From Lachnospiraceae bacterium (lineage in GTDB: Bacteria; Bacillota; Clostridia; Lachnospirales; Lachnospiraceae): DNA of 64,000 bases. Each line of letters begins with the position of its first letter. Within the stretch, counting starts at the first letter, position 1. Position numbers and translations under genes: made by a program. The stretch covers positions 1-64,000 of the forward strand of contig CAJTIR010000003.1 of assembly GCA_910576385.1 (NCBI GenBank). Reading direction: 5' to 3'. The notes beneath the pieces are model-generated. The model ran no database searches and was not told where the DNA came from. It was given only the letters and a program-made list of their open reading frames with translations. This document shows, piece by piece, positions 1-7,648 of the stretch.

Positions 1-1
1 G

Positions 2-148
2 ATTGATGATGCCATAATCCACAGGCCAAAAGCACTTGGCAGTTATATTGAAAAGTTATCCACTTTTCGTGATAAAGCAATGGTAAAACAGAAATTTTAT
101 TTTCTCTGTTTTGACCAAAAATCAATATGCCCTAAACGGGGTGCTGAA
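2..148 (+). other. 3' end of an unidentified ORF cut by the window edge
   Basis: An open frame enters from the left edge (second base) and stops with TAG at 146-148, giving about 48 residues. It is basic, with many Lys, Arg and Phe, and contains the stretch IIHRPKALGSYIEKLSTF. I do not recognise the family. It lies directly upstream of a glycosyltransferase that lacks its N-terminal half, so it may be the tail of an inserted gene, possibly a transposase, but nothing in the visible part proves that. It could also be a non-coding open frame. Confidence 0.25.
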
Positions 149-156
149 TAGTTACA

Positions 157-591
157 TTGGATCAGTTTATGGAGTATTATGATACGATAAAATTATTTGA
201 ACAAAATAATAAGAATGTTAGAGTACTTGACATAATAGAAAAATCAGAATTGTTGACATTGATGAAACAGGTAGATTGTATTGTAGCACCTTCTAGGCAG
301 GATTCAACGAATTCTTGTATTGTGGAGGGATTGATGTTATCAAAAGTGTGCTTGTGTTCGGATGGAACTGGCGTATCCAGGTATATGAAGGATTGCGTCA
401 ATGGATTTGTTTTTCCCAATTATAATGTAGATGAACTGAAGGTAAGGCTGATGTTAATTGCAGATAATTTTAGTCGATTGGATGTAATTGCGAAGAATGG
501 GCGCAAGGTGTATGAGGAAGTATTTTCTGTACAGGTTTTTGAAAGAAACATAAGAGATTATTGGATAGATGGGAGAAATAAAATTGAATAG
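157..591 (+). pseudogene. GT4 glycosyltransferase, C-terminal fragment only
   Basis: The product is at most 144 residues from a TTG at 157, or slightly less from ATG 169. It corresponds to the C-terminal half of a GT-B, GT4-type glycosyltransferase. The segment CIVAPSRQDSTNSCIVEGL is the usual nucleotide-sugar binding loop, followed by CSDGTGVSRYMKDCVNGF. It aligns well with the C-terminal end of the intact GT4 at 38411-39523 (SRIDPIPTVAVEMMMKG, then VCGIAHYIEDGVNGF). The N-terminal Rossmann half is missing, stop codons precede the start in this frame, and no good ribosome site is seen. It is probably a decayed or truncated copy. Its position just before a small GT2-like gene mirrors the later GT4 / TPR / GT2 block, which suggests an old duplication. 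Confidence 0.6.
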
Positions 592-1237
592 CCATAAAAT
601 TGCGTTCATTATGTGTACTAACAATAAATTATATAGAGATGAATGTATTTCTTATATAGAGCGTTTGGAACTGCCAAGCGGATTTATAAGAGAGATTTTT
701 CCAATCGAAGGAGCTGTATCTATGGTTTCTGGTTACAATCAGGCAATGAATCAGTCTGATGCAAAATATAAGGTCTATCTGCACCAGGATGTATTTATTC
801 TTTATCCCCAATTTATTAAGGATATCGTGAAGTTGTTTGAGAATCCAACGATTGGTATGATTGGGATGGTGGGAAATCTAGAAATTGAAAGAACGGCAGT
901 TATGTGGTATGGCGATCGTGTGGGGATGCTACATTCCAACAGTGTATATTTTGCAGATTCGTATTTGTTTGGAAAGGTAGAAGAGCCATACAGAGAGGTT
1001 CAGGCAATTGATGGCCTTCTAATGGCAACCCAATATGATATTCTGTGGAGAGAAGATCTGTTTCACAAATGGGATTTTTATGATATCTCCCAGAGCATGG
1101 AGTTTCGGAAACGAGGATATCAGGTGGTAGTTCCATACACTGAGAAACCTTGGTGCATTCATGATGATGGGATTTTGAATTTAAACAGCTATTACGGTGA
1201 AAGAGAGATATTTCTAAAGGAATATAGTTTGGATTAG
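569..1237 (+). CDS. Glycosyltransferase, small GT2-like (Glyco_tranf_2_5 type)
   Basis: A protein of about 220 residues that is predicted to transfer a sugar in the cytoplasm. It begins with a hydrophobic strand (KIAFIMCTNN) and carries KVYLHQDVFI around residue 70, a DxD-like HQD signature. Later come EVQAIDGLLMATQYD, WDFYDISQS and PWCIHDDG. The same blocks occur in the N-terminal part of the protein at 40618-42654 and in the one at 58206-59261, so it belongs to a three-member local family. The ATG at 569 overlaps the preceding fragment by 23 nt. A TTG at 584 with GGGAG 8 nt upstream is an equally good start and would match the paralogues' N-termini better. Donor and acceptor are unknown. 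Confidence 0.75.
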   Translation: MGEIKLNSHKIAFIMCTNNKLYRDECISYIERLELPSGFIREIFPIEGAVSMVSGYNQAMNQSDAKYKVYLHQDVFILYPQFIKDIVKLFENPTIGMIGMVGNLEIERTAVMWYGDRVGMLHSNSVYFADSYLFGKVEEPYREVQAIDGLLMATQYDILWREDLFHKWDFYDISQSMEFRKRGYQVVVPYTEKPWCIHDDGILNLNSYYGEREIFLKEYSLD

Positions 1238-1341
1238 AAGGTTTGGGAAAAATGAGTGAATATACAAAGAAATTAGGGAAATGAATTCGTTTATTTTTAT
1301 TAAATGGGCTGATTTTCCATCATTAAAAACACCAAAATTAC

Positions 1342-1370
1342 TTGCATATAAATATATCTAATGTTAGAAT
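1342..1370 (+). promoter_or_regulatory. Possible sigma-A promoter with extended -10
   Basis: TTGCAT at 1342-1347, a 17-bp spacer, and TAGAAT at 1365-1370 preceded by TGT (an extended -10). The -35 is poor and the transcript would have a leader of nearly 200 nt before the radical SAM gene, so this is a tentative call. Confidence 0.35.
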
Positions 1371-1463
1371 TATTTAAGAATATTACAGGATAGTTTAGAT
1401 ATTATATCCGCCCCTTTCATGGATGAGAGATTCACAATCAGGAGGATGATAAAATAATATTTT

Positions 1464-1508
1464 AAGCAGGTAAGACAAAATGGGAGATATGTTTGTTTTA
1501 TCTGCTTC
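1464..1508 (+). promoter_or_regulatory. Inverted repeat in the leader of the radical SAM gene
   Basis: AAGCAGGTAA at 1464-1473 can pair with TTATCTGCTT ending at 1507, a 10-bp stem with one G-U pair and a loop of about 24 nt. No T-run follows, so it is not a typical terminator. It may be a leader structure or have no function. Confidence 0.3.
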
Positions 1509-1565
1509 TTAAATTGGGAAATTAATTGTTAAAATAATTATTAGTAAAAGTAGAAGGTATAGATT

Positions 1566-2669
1566 ATGATCATAAGAGCTAAACGTAAAGAGTTATTTCA
1601 GGGAATACCATTAACGAAAAAGCAACAGGAGAATACAAATAGAAATTTAAAAGAAATAGAATCTCATGCAGAAATTCTTCAATCCTACCCCAGAAGACTG
1701 GTATTTGAACTTACCAATGCCTGTAATTTGAATTGTGTTATGTGTGGAAGAAATGCTGCTGATTTTAAGATGACGGCATTTGATATGGATGTGTTTCGCA
1801 GCTTTGAACCGATGATGGATATTGTGGAGGAAGTAACTCTTATGGGATGGGGAGAACCCACAATACATCCGCACTTTAATGAGATGCTTGAGATTATTGA
1901 TAGGCACAGCGCCAGGAAATATTTTTGCAGTAATGGAATGAATTTAAAGAATATTCGGCAAAGTATTTTTAAGTATCATGTGGATGTGTTTGCCGTGAGC
2001 GTGGATGGAGCCACCTATGAGACTAATGCAAGAATTAGACGCGGTTCCGATTTGAATGTCATTCAGGAGGATTTAACCTCTATTGTCGAGGAAAGAAACA
2101 GACGAGGTTTGAAATATCCGTGGATTAATTTTGTATTTTGTGCGATGGAGTCAAATATTCAGGAACTTCCTGATCTTGTCCGGCTTGCAGCAGAGATCGG
2201 GATTGATGAAGTAAAAGTGGTATATCTTACCGTATTTAACGAAGAATTATTACAAGATACGCTTTGGGGCAAAGAAGAGTTGATTCAGAAAGTTTTTGCA
2301 GAAGCTGTTAAGATTGGAGAAGAGACTGGTATTGTTTTGAAATTGCCGCATGTTCCAGGCGAGGATATCGGAGGAGATGATTATCACAAGGAGTGTTTTG
2401 TATCTTGGAGAGACTTTTTCCTGGGTTCTGACGGATATGTGCGTCCTTGTATGTCTACGCCGATTCAATTTTTTAAATATGATTTGGAACGGCCTTTTAT
2501 GGATATGTGGAATTCAGCAGAATATCAAAATTACAGACGGATTGTGAATGATAATCAGAAAATGGATCATCCATGCAAGCGTTGTTATCAGTCTTCACAT
2601 TGTAACTGGAATAGAAAAGAATCTTTTATACAGATAGGAGAAAAATTTTCTCCTGATTGGGAGAAATAG
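1566..2669 (+). CDS. Radical SAM/SPASM domain protein
   Basis: A 367-residue radical SAM enzyme. The cluster motif CNLNCVMC (CX3CX2C, near residue 53) follows the usual LTNAC strand and binds the [4Fe-4S] cluster that cleaves S-adenosylmethionine. GWGEPTIHP is the conserved GGEP-like strand. The C-terminus has a SPASM-type cysteine set (CFVSW, RPCMS, CKRCYQSSHC) for auxiliary clusters. It opens the CDP-sugar block, 12 nt before rfbF, so it probably modifies a sugar or sugar nucleotide (dehydration, epimerisation or deamination), but the reaction cannot be read from the sequence. A peptide-maturation role is the main alternative. No precursor peptide gene is nearby. Confidence 0.85.
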   Translation: MIIRAKRKELFQGIPLTKKQQENTNRNLKEIESHAEILQSYPRRLVFELTNACNLNCVMCGRNAADFKMTAFDMDVFRSFEPMMDIVEEVTLMGWGEPTIHPHFNEMLEIIDRHSARKYFCSNGMNLKNIRQSIFKYHVDVFAVSVDGATYETNARIRRGSDLNVIQEDLTSIVEERNRRGLKYPWINFVFCAMESNIQELPDLVRLAAEIGIDEVKVVYLTVFNEELLQDTLWGKEELIQKVFAEAVKIGEETGIVLKLPHVPGEDIGGDDYHKECFVSWRDFFLGSDGYVRPCMSTPIQFFKYDLERPFMDMWNSAEYQNYRRIVNDNQKMDHPCKRCYQSSHCNWNRKESFIQIGEKFSPDWEK

Positions 2670-2681
2670 CGAGGTGTACAT

Positions 2682-3464
2682 ATGAAAGTTGTGATACTGG
2701 CAGGTGGCTTGGGAACCAGGATTAGTGAAGAATCTGGAACGAGGCCCAAACCAATGATCGAGATTGGAGATATGCCGATTATTTGGCATATTATGAAAAT
2801 TTATTCTTATTATGGTTTTAATGAGTTTATTGTATGCTGTGGGTATAAGAGCCATGTGATTAAAGATTTTTTTGCAAATTATTTTCTTTATAAGTCAGAT
2901 GTGACCTTTGATTATCAGGGAGATAATCAATTGGAAACGCATGATTGTGAGATTGAACCTTGGAAAGTGACTTTGGCGGAGACTGGCGTGGAAAATATGA
3001 CAGGGAGCAGGATTAAACAGATACAAAAGTATATTCCAGAAGGGGAAAGCTTTATGCTGACTTATGGAGACGGGGTTTCTGATGTTGATATTTCTGCGTT
3101 GGTAGAACATCACAAAAGACATGGAAAGATTGCAACCATGACAGCAGTGCAGCCTCCGGCAAAGTTTGGTGTGTTAGATATTGATGCAGATAGTATGATT
3201 TTAGATTTTAAGGAGAAACCAGAATCCGATGCCGGTTGGATCAATGGAGGCTTTATGGTTCTGAATTATGATGTGTTTCGCTATATTGATGAGGAACCAA
3301 TGAGGATTTTTGAACAAGAACCGTTAGAGAGTCTGGCAAAAGATAGGGAATTGTCAGCTTTCCGGCATAGAGGTTTTTGGCTGCCAATGGATACTTTAAG
3401 AGATAAGAATACATTAGAACGGTTGTGGAACAGTGGACAGGCGCCTTGGAAAATATGGAAATGA
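2682..3464 (+). CDS. rfbF: Glucose-1-phosphate cytidylyltransferase
   Basis: A 260-residue enzyme that makes CDP-glucose from CTP and glucose-1-phosphate, the first step of all CDP-6-deoxyhexose pathways. The N-terminal LAGGLGTRISEESGTRPKPM is the nucleotide-binding signature of the family, and the Lys in RPKPM contacts phosphate. Further blocks are the metal-site region LTYGDGVSDVD, the WINGGFMVLN segment and the end block GFWLPMDTLRDK. The length is normal. A ribosome site (GAGGTG) precedes ATG 2682. It is followed after 6 nt by the CDP-glucose 4,6-dehydratase, the standard gene order. Confidence 0.95.
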   Translation: MKVVILAGGLGTRISEESGTRPKPMIEIGDMPIIWHIMKIYSYYGFNEFIVCCGYKSHVIKDFFANYFLYKSDVTFDYQGDNQLETHDCEIEPWKVTLAETGVENMTGSRIKQIQKYIPEGESFMLTYGDGVSDVDISALVEHHKRHGKIATMTAVQPPAKFGVLDIDADSMILDFKEKPESDAGWINGGFMVLNYDVFRYIDEEPMRIFEQEPLESLAKDRELSAFRHRGFWLPMDTLRDKNTLERLWNSGQAPWKIWK

Positions 3465-3470
3465 TGATTT

Positions 3471-4536
3471 ATGGAAAAAATGAATTTTTATAAAGACAAA
3501 AAAATATTTCTCACAGGACATACAGGATTTAAAGGAACTTGGTTGTCTTTGATGTTGGAAAAACTGGGTGCAAAAGTATATGGCTATGCGCTGAAAGCAG
3601 AGACAGAATTTTATCCAAAAGCAAAACCGAAAATTGAGGAGGAATGGGAGGGGTATATTACAGACAGAGAATTGTTGCAGTCAGCATTACGGAAGGCAAA
3701 CCCTGACATAGTTATCCATTTTGCTTCTCATTCTACGCTAAATCAAAGTTATGAGATTACCGATTATATTTTTAATACAAATGTTATGGGGGTTGTAAAT
3801 CTTTTGGAGGGAGTTCGGAAAACTAAGAGTGTGCAGGCAGTATTGATTGTGACTAGCGATAAATGTTATCGAAATCTGGAATCCGATGAACCCTATGGCG
3901 AGGACAGTGTGTTGGGAGCACAGGATCCATATTCCGCTAGTAAGGCATGTCAGGAGCTGGTGACAGAATGTTACCGAAATTCTTTTTTTGGCCGGGAAGA
4001 GTTAAATATTCCGATTGCTACAGCAAGAGCAAGTAATGTATTGGGAGGAGGCGATTATAATTTGAATCGTCTGCTTCCAAGTCTTTTAAATAGTTTTCTT
4101 AAGGGTGAGCAAGCGGTAATTCGCAATCCTTATGCAATTCGTCCGTGGCAGAATGTATTAGATGTGCTGGGGGGGGTATTTGACCTTAGTGGAGAAAATG
4201 GCGGTTGAAGGCAATGGAAACAGTACCTATTGCGAAGCTTTTAATTTTGGCCCTAATGAAGATGGGCTGATTACGGTAGGCGCTATGGCAGAAAAATTGT
4301 GCCAGTATTTTCCACAGGGGGAAGTAAAAATTGTTTCGGTGGAAAAATCTGTAAAAGAAACAGGGATCTTGAAAATCAGCAGTAATAAAGCGAAAAATAT
4401 TTTGGGATGGAATCCAAAATATACAATAGATGATACTTTGCGCATGGCAGCAGAGTTTGCAATTCGAGAACATCAAGGCGAGCCAGCGAGAGAAATCTGT
4501 ATGGAATATATAGACGAGTATTGGAAACAAAGGTGA
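3471..4536 (+). CDS. rfbG: CDP-glucose 4,6-dehydratase, frameshifted in a G8 tract
   Basis: Converts CDP-glucose to CDP-4-keto-6-deoxyglucose. It is an extended SDR: GHTGFKGTWL is the NAD-binding loop, TSDKCYR the active-site strand, and YSASKACQE holds the catalytic YxxxK. As sequenced, the frame runs 3471-4208 (245 residues) and stops early. The remaining family sequence (YLTLVEKM through the end block IDEYWKQR) continues in another frame to 4536. The switch point is a run of eight G at 4169-4176, inside the conserved RPWQNVLDVLGGYL segment. Seven G would restore a 354-residue protein, the normal family length. This is either a phase-variable OFF state or a homopolymer sequencing error. Because the enzyme feeds the whole CDP-sugar block, the state of this tract would control that sugar. 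Confidence 0.9.
4169..4176 (+). repeat. Poly-G tract (G8) in rfbG
   Basis: Eight consecutive G at the exact point where the reading frame of CDP-glucose 4,6-dehydratase is lost. One G fewer restores the frame. It is a candidate slipped-strand phase-variation tract. Confidence 0.8.
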
Positions 4537-4679
4537 TAGAATGTTATTGGGTATAGAAGTCCCTGCGTGTGTGCAGCAGAGCGGGCGGGGGCAGTATGTA
4601 TCTCAGGAGTTAATACAGATATTTTTTTAGGTATCTAGTAGAGGTAAAAACATGATGTTAAACAAAAAGGGAGGTTCAG

Positions 4680-5513
4680 ATGATAGAGAAATGGAATGAG
4701 GAAGTAGCAAAATTTGCAAGAAATATTCGTGTGGATGTGGCGAAAGTGCTGAACCGTACCAATGATTCGCATATTGGAGGCGGTTATTCGTCCATTGATA
4801 TATTGGCAGTATTATATAAGAAAGTATTGAATCTAGATCAAGATAAGCTGGAAGATCCCAATCGAAATGTATTTATTTTAAGTAAAGGGCATATCGCCGC
4901 ATCTTTTTATGTAACACTTGCACATGCGGGGATTATTGCTATGGAGGATTTGGAGAAACATACAGTGGATGGGGAATATTATGCCGGACATACCAGGAAG
5001 TTCCAGACCAATGGAGTGCGGGGGGTAGAAATGTCTGCTGGTTCCTTGGGACATGGATCTGGTGTGGGCGCAGGTATGGCGTATGCCAAACGCTGTCAGA
5101 AACTGGAGGGAAATGTTTATGTGCTGATGGGAGACGGAGAATGTAATGAAGGCTCTGTCTGGGAGGCGGCAATGTTCGCCGCTAAGTTTCAGTTATCAAA
5201 TTTAGTGTTGATTGTGGACAGGAATCGGCTGCAGTCTTACGGCAGTGACAAAGAAGTCATGGACATGGGGGATTTGGGAGCAAAGTTTGCAGCTTTTGGC
5301 TGTCAGGTAATGGAGATAGATGGTCATGATTATAATCAGATTTATCGTGCACTGATGACAGCTACTTCTAGAAATCCGGCGAAACCTACAGTAATTATTG
5401 CAAATACTGTGAAAGGAAAAGGAGCGTCTTTTATGGAAAACCGTCTGGAGTGGCATTTTAAATCTCCCAACGACGAACAACTTCAAATAATTTTAAAGGA
5501 GCAGGAATTATGA
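4680..5513 (+). CDS. Transketolase, N-terminal (TPP-binding) subunit
   Basis: A 277-residue subunit of a split transketolase. It carries HIGGGYSSIDILA, SKGHIAASFY and the thiamine diphosphate/metal motif GDGECNEGSVWEA (about residues 157-169) ending in VDRN. A ribosome site (GGGAGG) lies before ATG 4680. It overlaps the C-terminal subunit gene by 4 nt (ATGA), typical of subunit pairs. Placement between rfbG and sugar-modifying genes suggests it moves a two-carbon ketol unit onto a keto-sugar to build a branched sugar, or makes an unusual ketose precursor, instead of serving the pentose phosphate pathway. That role is inference from context. Confidence 0.88.
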   Translation: MIEKWNEEVAKFARNIRVDVAKVLNRTNDSHIGGGYSSIDILAVLYKKVLNLDQDKLEDPNRNVFILSKGHIAASFYVTLAHAGIIAMEDLEKHTVDGEYYAGHTRKFQTNGVRGVEMSAGSLGHGSGVGAGMAYAKRCQKLEGNVYVLMGDGECNEGSVWEAAMFAAKFQLSNLVLIVDRNRLQSYGSDKEVMDMGDLGAKFAAFGCQVMEIDGHDYNQIYRALMTATSRNPAKPTVIIANTVKGKGASFMENRLEWHFKSPNDEQLQIILKEQEL

Positions 5514-6436
5514 GGAGTACATTTGTAAATACATTAACCCAGTTAGCTAGGAAAAATGATAAAGTGATCTGTGTGATTGGAGACACAGGTTTTTCTGTAT
5601 TTGAGGAATTTGAAAAAGAATTCAAAGAGCGGTTTATCAATGTAGGGATTGCAGAACAGAATTTTGTGAGCGTAGGCGCTGGACTTGCCGCTATGGGGAT
5701 GAAACCTTATATTTATAATGTAGTATCTTTTATGACATTACGAAGCATGGAAGAAATTGTACTTGATATATGTTATCAGGAAAATCCGGTAGTGTTGGTG
5801 GGGGTAGGAGGCGGACATGCCTATGGTCCGGCAGGTCCTACACATCATGCGTATTTTGATATCGCTATGATGCGTATGATGCCGAATATGACAGTAGTAT
5901 GCCCAGCAGATCCGGTAGAGATGAAAGCGGTAATGGAAGTATCAGAAAACTATGATAAACCACTTTATATCAGAATAGGAAGAAGTATAGATCCAATTGT
6001 CCATCAAGGATCGATTTCATTTGAGATAGGAAAAGGAATTTGTATGAAAGAAGGTGCAGACGGCGTATTGTTTGCCACAGGGACTATGGTAAAGGATGCA
6101 GTTTGTGCCTGTGATTTATTGAAGAATATGGGCATTGATCTTGCGCTTTATAGTATGCATACAATTAAACCTATAGATATCCCTTTGATTCAAAGATGCA
6201 TGCAGCAGTATCCAGCAATTTTTACTTTGGAAGAGCACAGCTTAAATGGCGGGCTTGGCTCGGCAGTGGGGGATGTGATATTACAAAATAAGGAGAATAA
6301 CAATATTATATTTAAAAAATTTGGATTTCCTGATACATTTGCCCCAGTAACTGGAAGCAGGGAATATTTGAATGCATATTATGGACTGGATGCTCAAAGT
6401 GTGGCGGAACAGATCAGAGGAATGCTGAAGGGATGA
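5510..6436 (+). CDS. Transketolase, C-terminal subunit
   Basis: A 308-residue partner of the preceding subunit, holding the pyrimidine-binding and C-terminal transketolase domains. INVGIAEQNFVSVGAGLAAMG contains the Glu that activates the thiamine ring, GPTHHAYFDIAMMR the substrate-side His residues, and LEEHSLNGGLGSAV the C-terminal domain signature. The ribosome site AAGGAG lies inside the end of the upstream gene. The two together form a complete enzyme similar to split transketolases and 1-deoxyxylulose-5-phosphate-synthase-like pairs. Substrate unknown. Confidence 0.88.
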   Translation: MRSTFVNTLTQLARKNDKVICVIGDTGFSVFEEFEKEFKERFINVGIAEQNFVSVGAGLAAMGMKPYIYNVVSFMTLRSMEEIVLDICYQENPVVLVGVGGGHAYGPAGPTHHAYFDIAMMRMMPNMTVVCPADPVEMKAVMEVSENYDKPLYIRIGRSIDPIVHQGSISFEIGKGICMKEGADGVLFATGTMVKDAVCACDLLKNMGIDLALYSMHTIKPIDIPLIQRCMQQYPAIFTLEEHSLNGGLGSAVGDVILQNKENNNIIFKKFGFPDTFAPVTGSREYLNAYYGLDAQSVAEQIRGMLKG

Positions 6437-6440
6437 GAGT

Positions 6441-7634
6441 ATGAATGTAATTAATGAAATCTTCGCAGAATATAGGAAAAAGAAAGAGGAAATTGAAGTT
6501 ACTGTAGCAGACATGAAGGATGAGATTCAAGAATTTCTGGGACGGATTTTAATTTATGGCGCTGGAAGTTCTGGAATCGCATTTTTATATGATTTAAGGA
6601 AAGTGGGAATAGAGCCGCTTTATTTTGTAGATTCAGATATTTCTAAAGCTGGCACGGATTGTGAAGGTCTTACGGTTATTCTGCCAGAAGAGATTCTTTC
6701 TAAAGCAGGGAAAGACGTATTGGTGATTGTCTGTATCAATACCGATGGAAAACGGTATTGCAAGAGTTTTGCAGAAGCTTTGAGAGTGGGAGGCCATCAT
6801 GGCGTTTATGAGAAGCTGCGAGGCTGTGGGTGCAAAAATATCATAGATTACACTTATTTCCGCAGGTGTCATGCATTGTTTACAGATGAAAAATACAACG
6901 CTCCTTCCTGTTCAGACGTGTACTTGATGGAAGAGCATGAGCAGGAAATTTCTGAGGTATATGATCTCATGGAAGATGATCTGTCAAAAGAGGTATTTGA
7001 GAAGATTACAAGATTTCGTCTTTTGGATGATTCCATAGAGATTCCCACTATGACGCAGGAGAAGCAATATTTTGAATATGGATTTTATGAGAAACGTCAG
7101 GATGAAGTATTTGTGGACTGTGGGGCGTTTAATGGAATAAGTTTAAAGACCTTTCTTCAGGAGAATGAGTACAGATTTGAAGGTTATTATGGAACAGAGC
7201 CAGATCCTGTTAATTATCAAAGGTTAGAAGAATATGTTCATACTTTGCCAGAGGATGTGCAGGAAAAACTTTATATTACAGAGCAAGCAGTATGGAAAGA
7301 TAATAGCGGAATGCAGCTTTATGCCCTTCATGGGCCAGGAAGTTTTGGAGCAGATATTGGTATGGTAAAAGCAAAGAGTATTACGATTGATCATATGCTG
7401 CATGGAAAGAGAGCCAGCTATATTAAAATGAATATTGAAGGCAGTGAGAAAGAAGCGCTGGCAGGCGCAGAACAGACGATTCGTAAGTATAAGCCCAGGT
7501 TAGCGATTGCTGGATATCACAGGACAGATGATTTTTGGAAGATTCCGTTATTGATGAAAAGATACAGAGAAGATTATAAGATTTACTTGAGAACTTATAT
7601 GAATCATATTTCTTTTGTTTATTATGCAGTCTAG
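6441..7634 (+). CDS. FkbM-family methyltransferase with N-terminal Rossmann-like domain
   Basis: A 397-residue protein, predicted SAM-dependent O-methyltransferase for a sugar hydroxyl. Residues about 30-120 form a separate nucleotide-binding-like domain (IYGAGSSGIAFLYD, then YFVDSD). The FkbM domain begins near 225 with the SAM-binding VFVDCGAFNGIS and ends with YIKMNIEGSEKEALAGA and IAGYHR. The same two-domain plan is found in the proteins at 14174 and 17108, and all three end in a YLRTYMNH-like block. It follows the transketolase pair by 4 nt and so is probably co-transcribed. The N-terminal domain may bind a sugar nucleotide or act as a reductase-like module. Confidence 0.85.
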   Translation: MNVINEIFAEYRKKKEEIEVTVADMKDEIQEFLGRILIYGAGSSGIAFLYDLRKVGIEPLYFVDSDISKAGTDCEGLTVILPEEILSKAGKDVLVIVCINTDGKRYCKSFAEALRVGGHHGVYEKLRGCGCKNIIDYTYFRRCHALFTDEKYNAPSCSDVYLMEEHEQEISEVYDLMEDDLSKEVFEKITRFRLLDDSIEIPTMTQEKQYFEYGFYEKRQDEVFVDCGAFNGISLKTFLQENEYRFEGYYGTEPDPVNYQRLEEYVHTLPEDVQEKLYITEQAVWKDNSGMQLYALHGPGSFGADIGMVKAKSITIDHMLHGKRASYIKMNIEGSEKEALAGAEQTIRKYKPRLAIAGYHRTDDFWKIPLLMKRYREDYKIYLRTYMNHISFVYYAV

Positions 7635-7648
7635 GAGGAACAACATAG

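Larger units (their letters stand above)
1238..1565. other. Non-coding gap of 328 bp, AT-rich
   Basis: No convincing gene is seen. The stretch holds several tiny ORFs (10 and 26 codons near 1252-1361) without clear ribosome sites, a possible extended -10 promoter near 1342-1370 and an imperfect inverted repeat at 1464-1508. It probably serves as the promoter and leader region of the radical SAM/CDP-sugar operon that follows. Confidence 0.5.

Noticed and set aside
1238-1565. Small genes in the gap (10- and 26-codon ORFs)
   Set aside because: They have no clear ribosome site or recognisable product and fit chance ORFs in AT-rich DNA.
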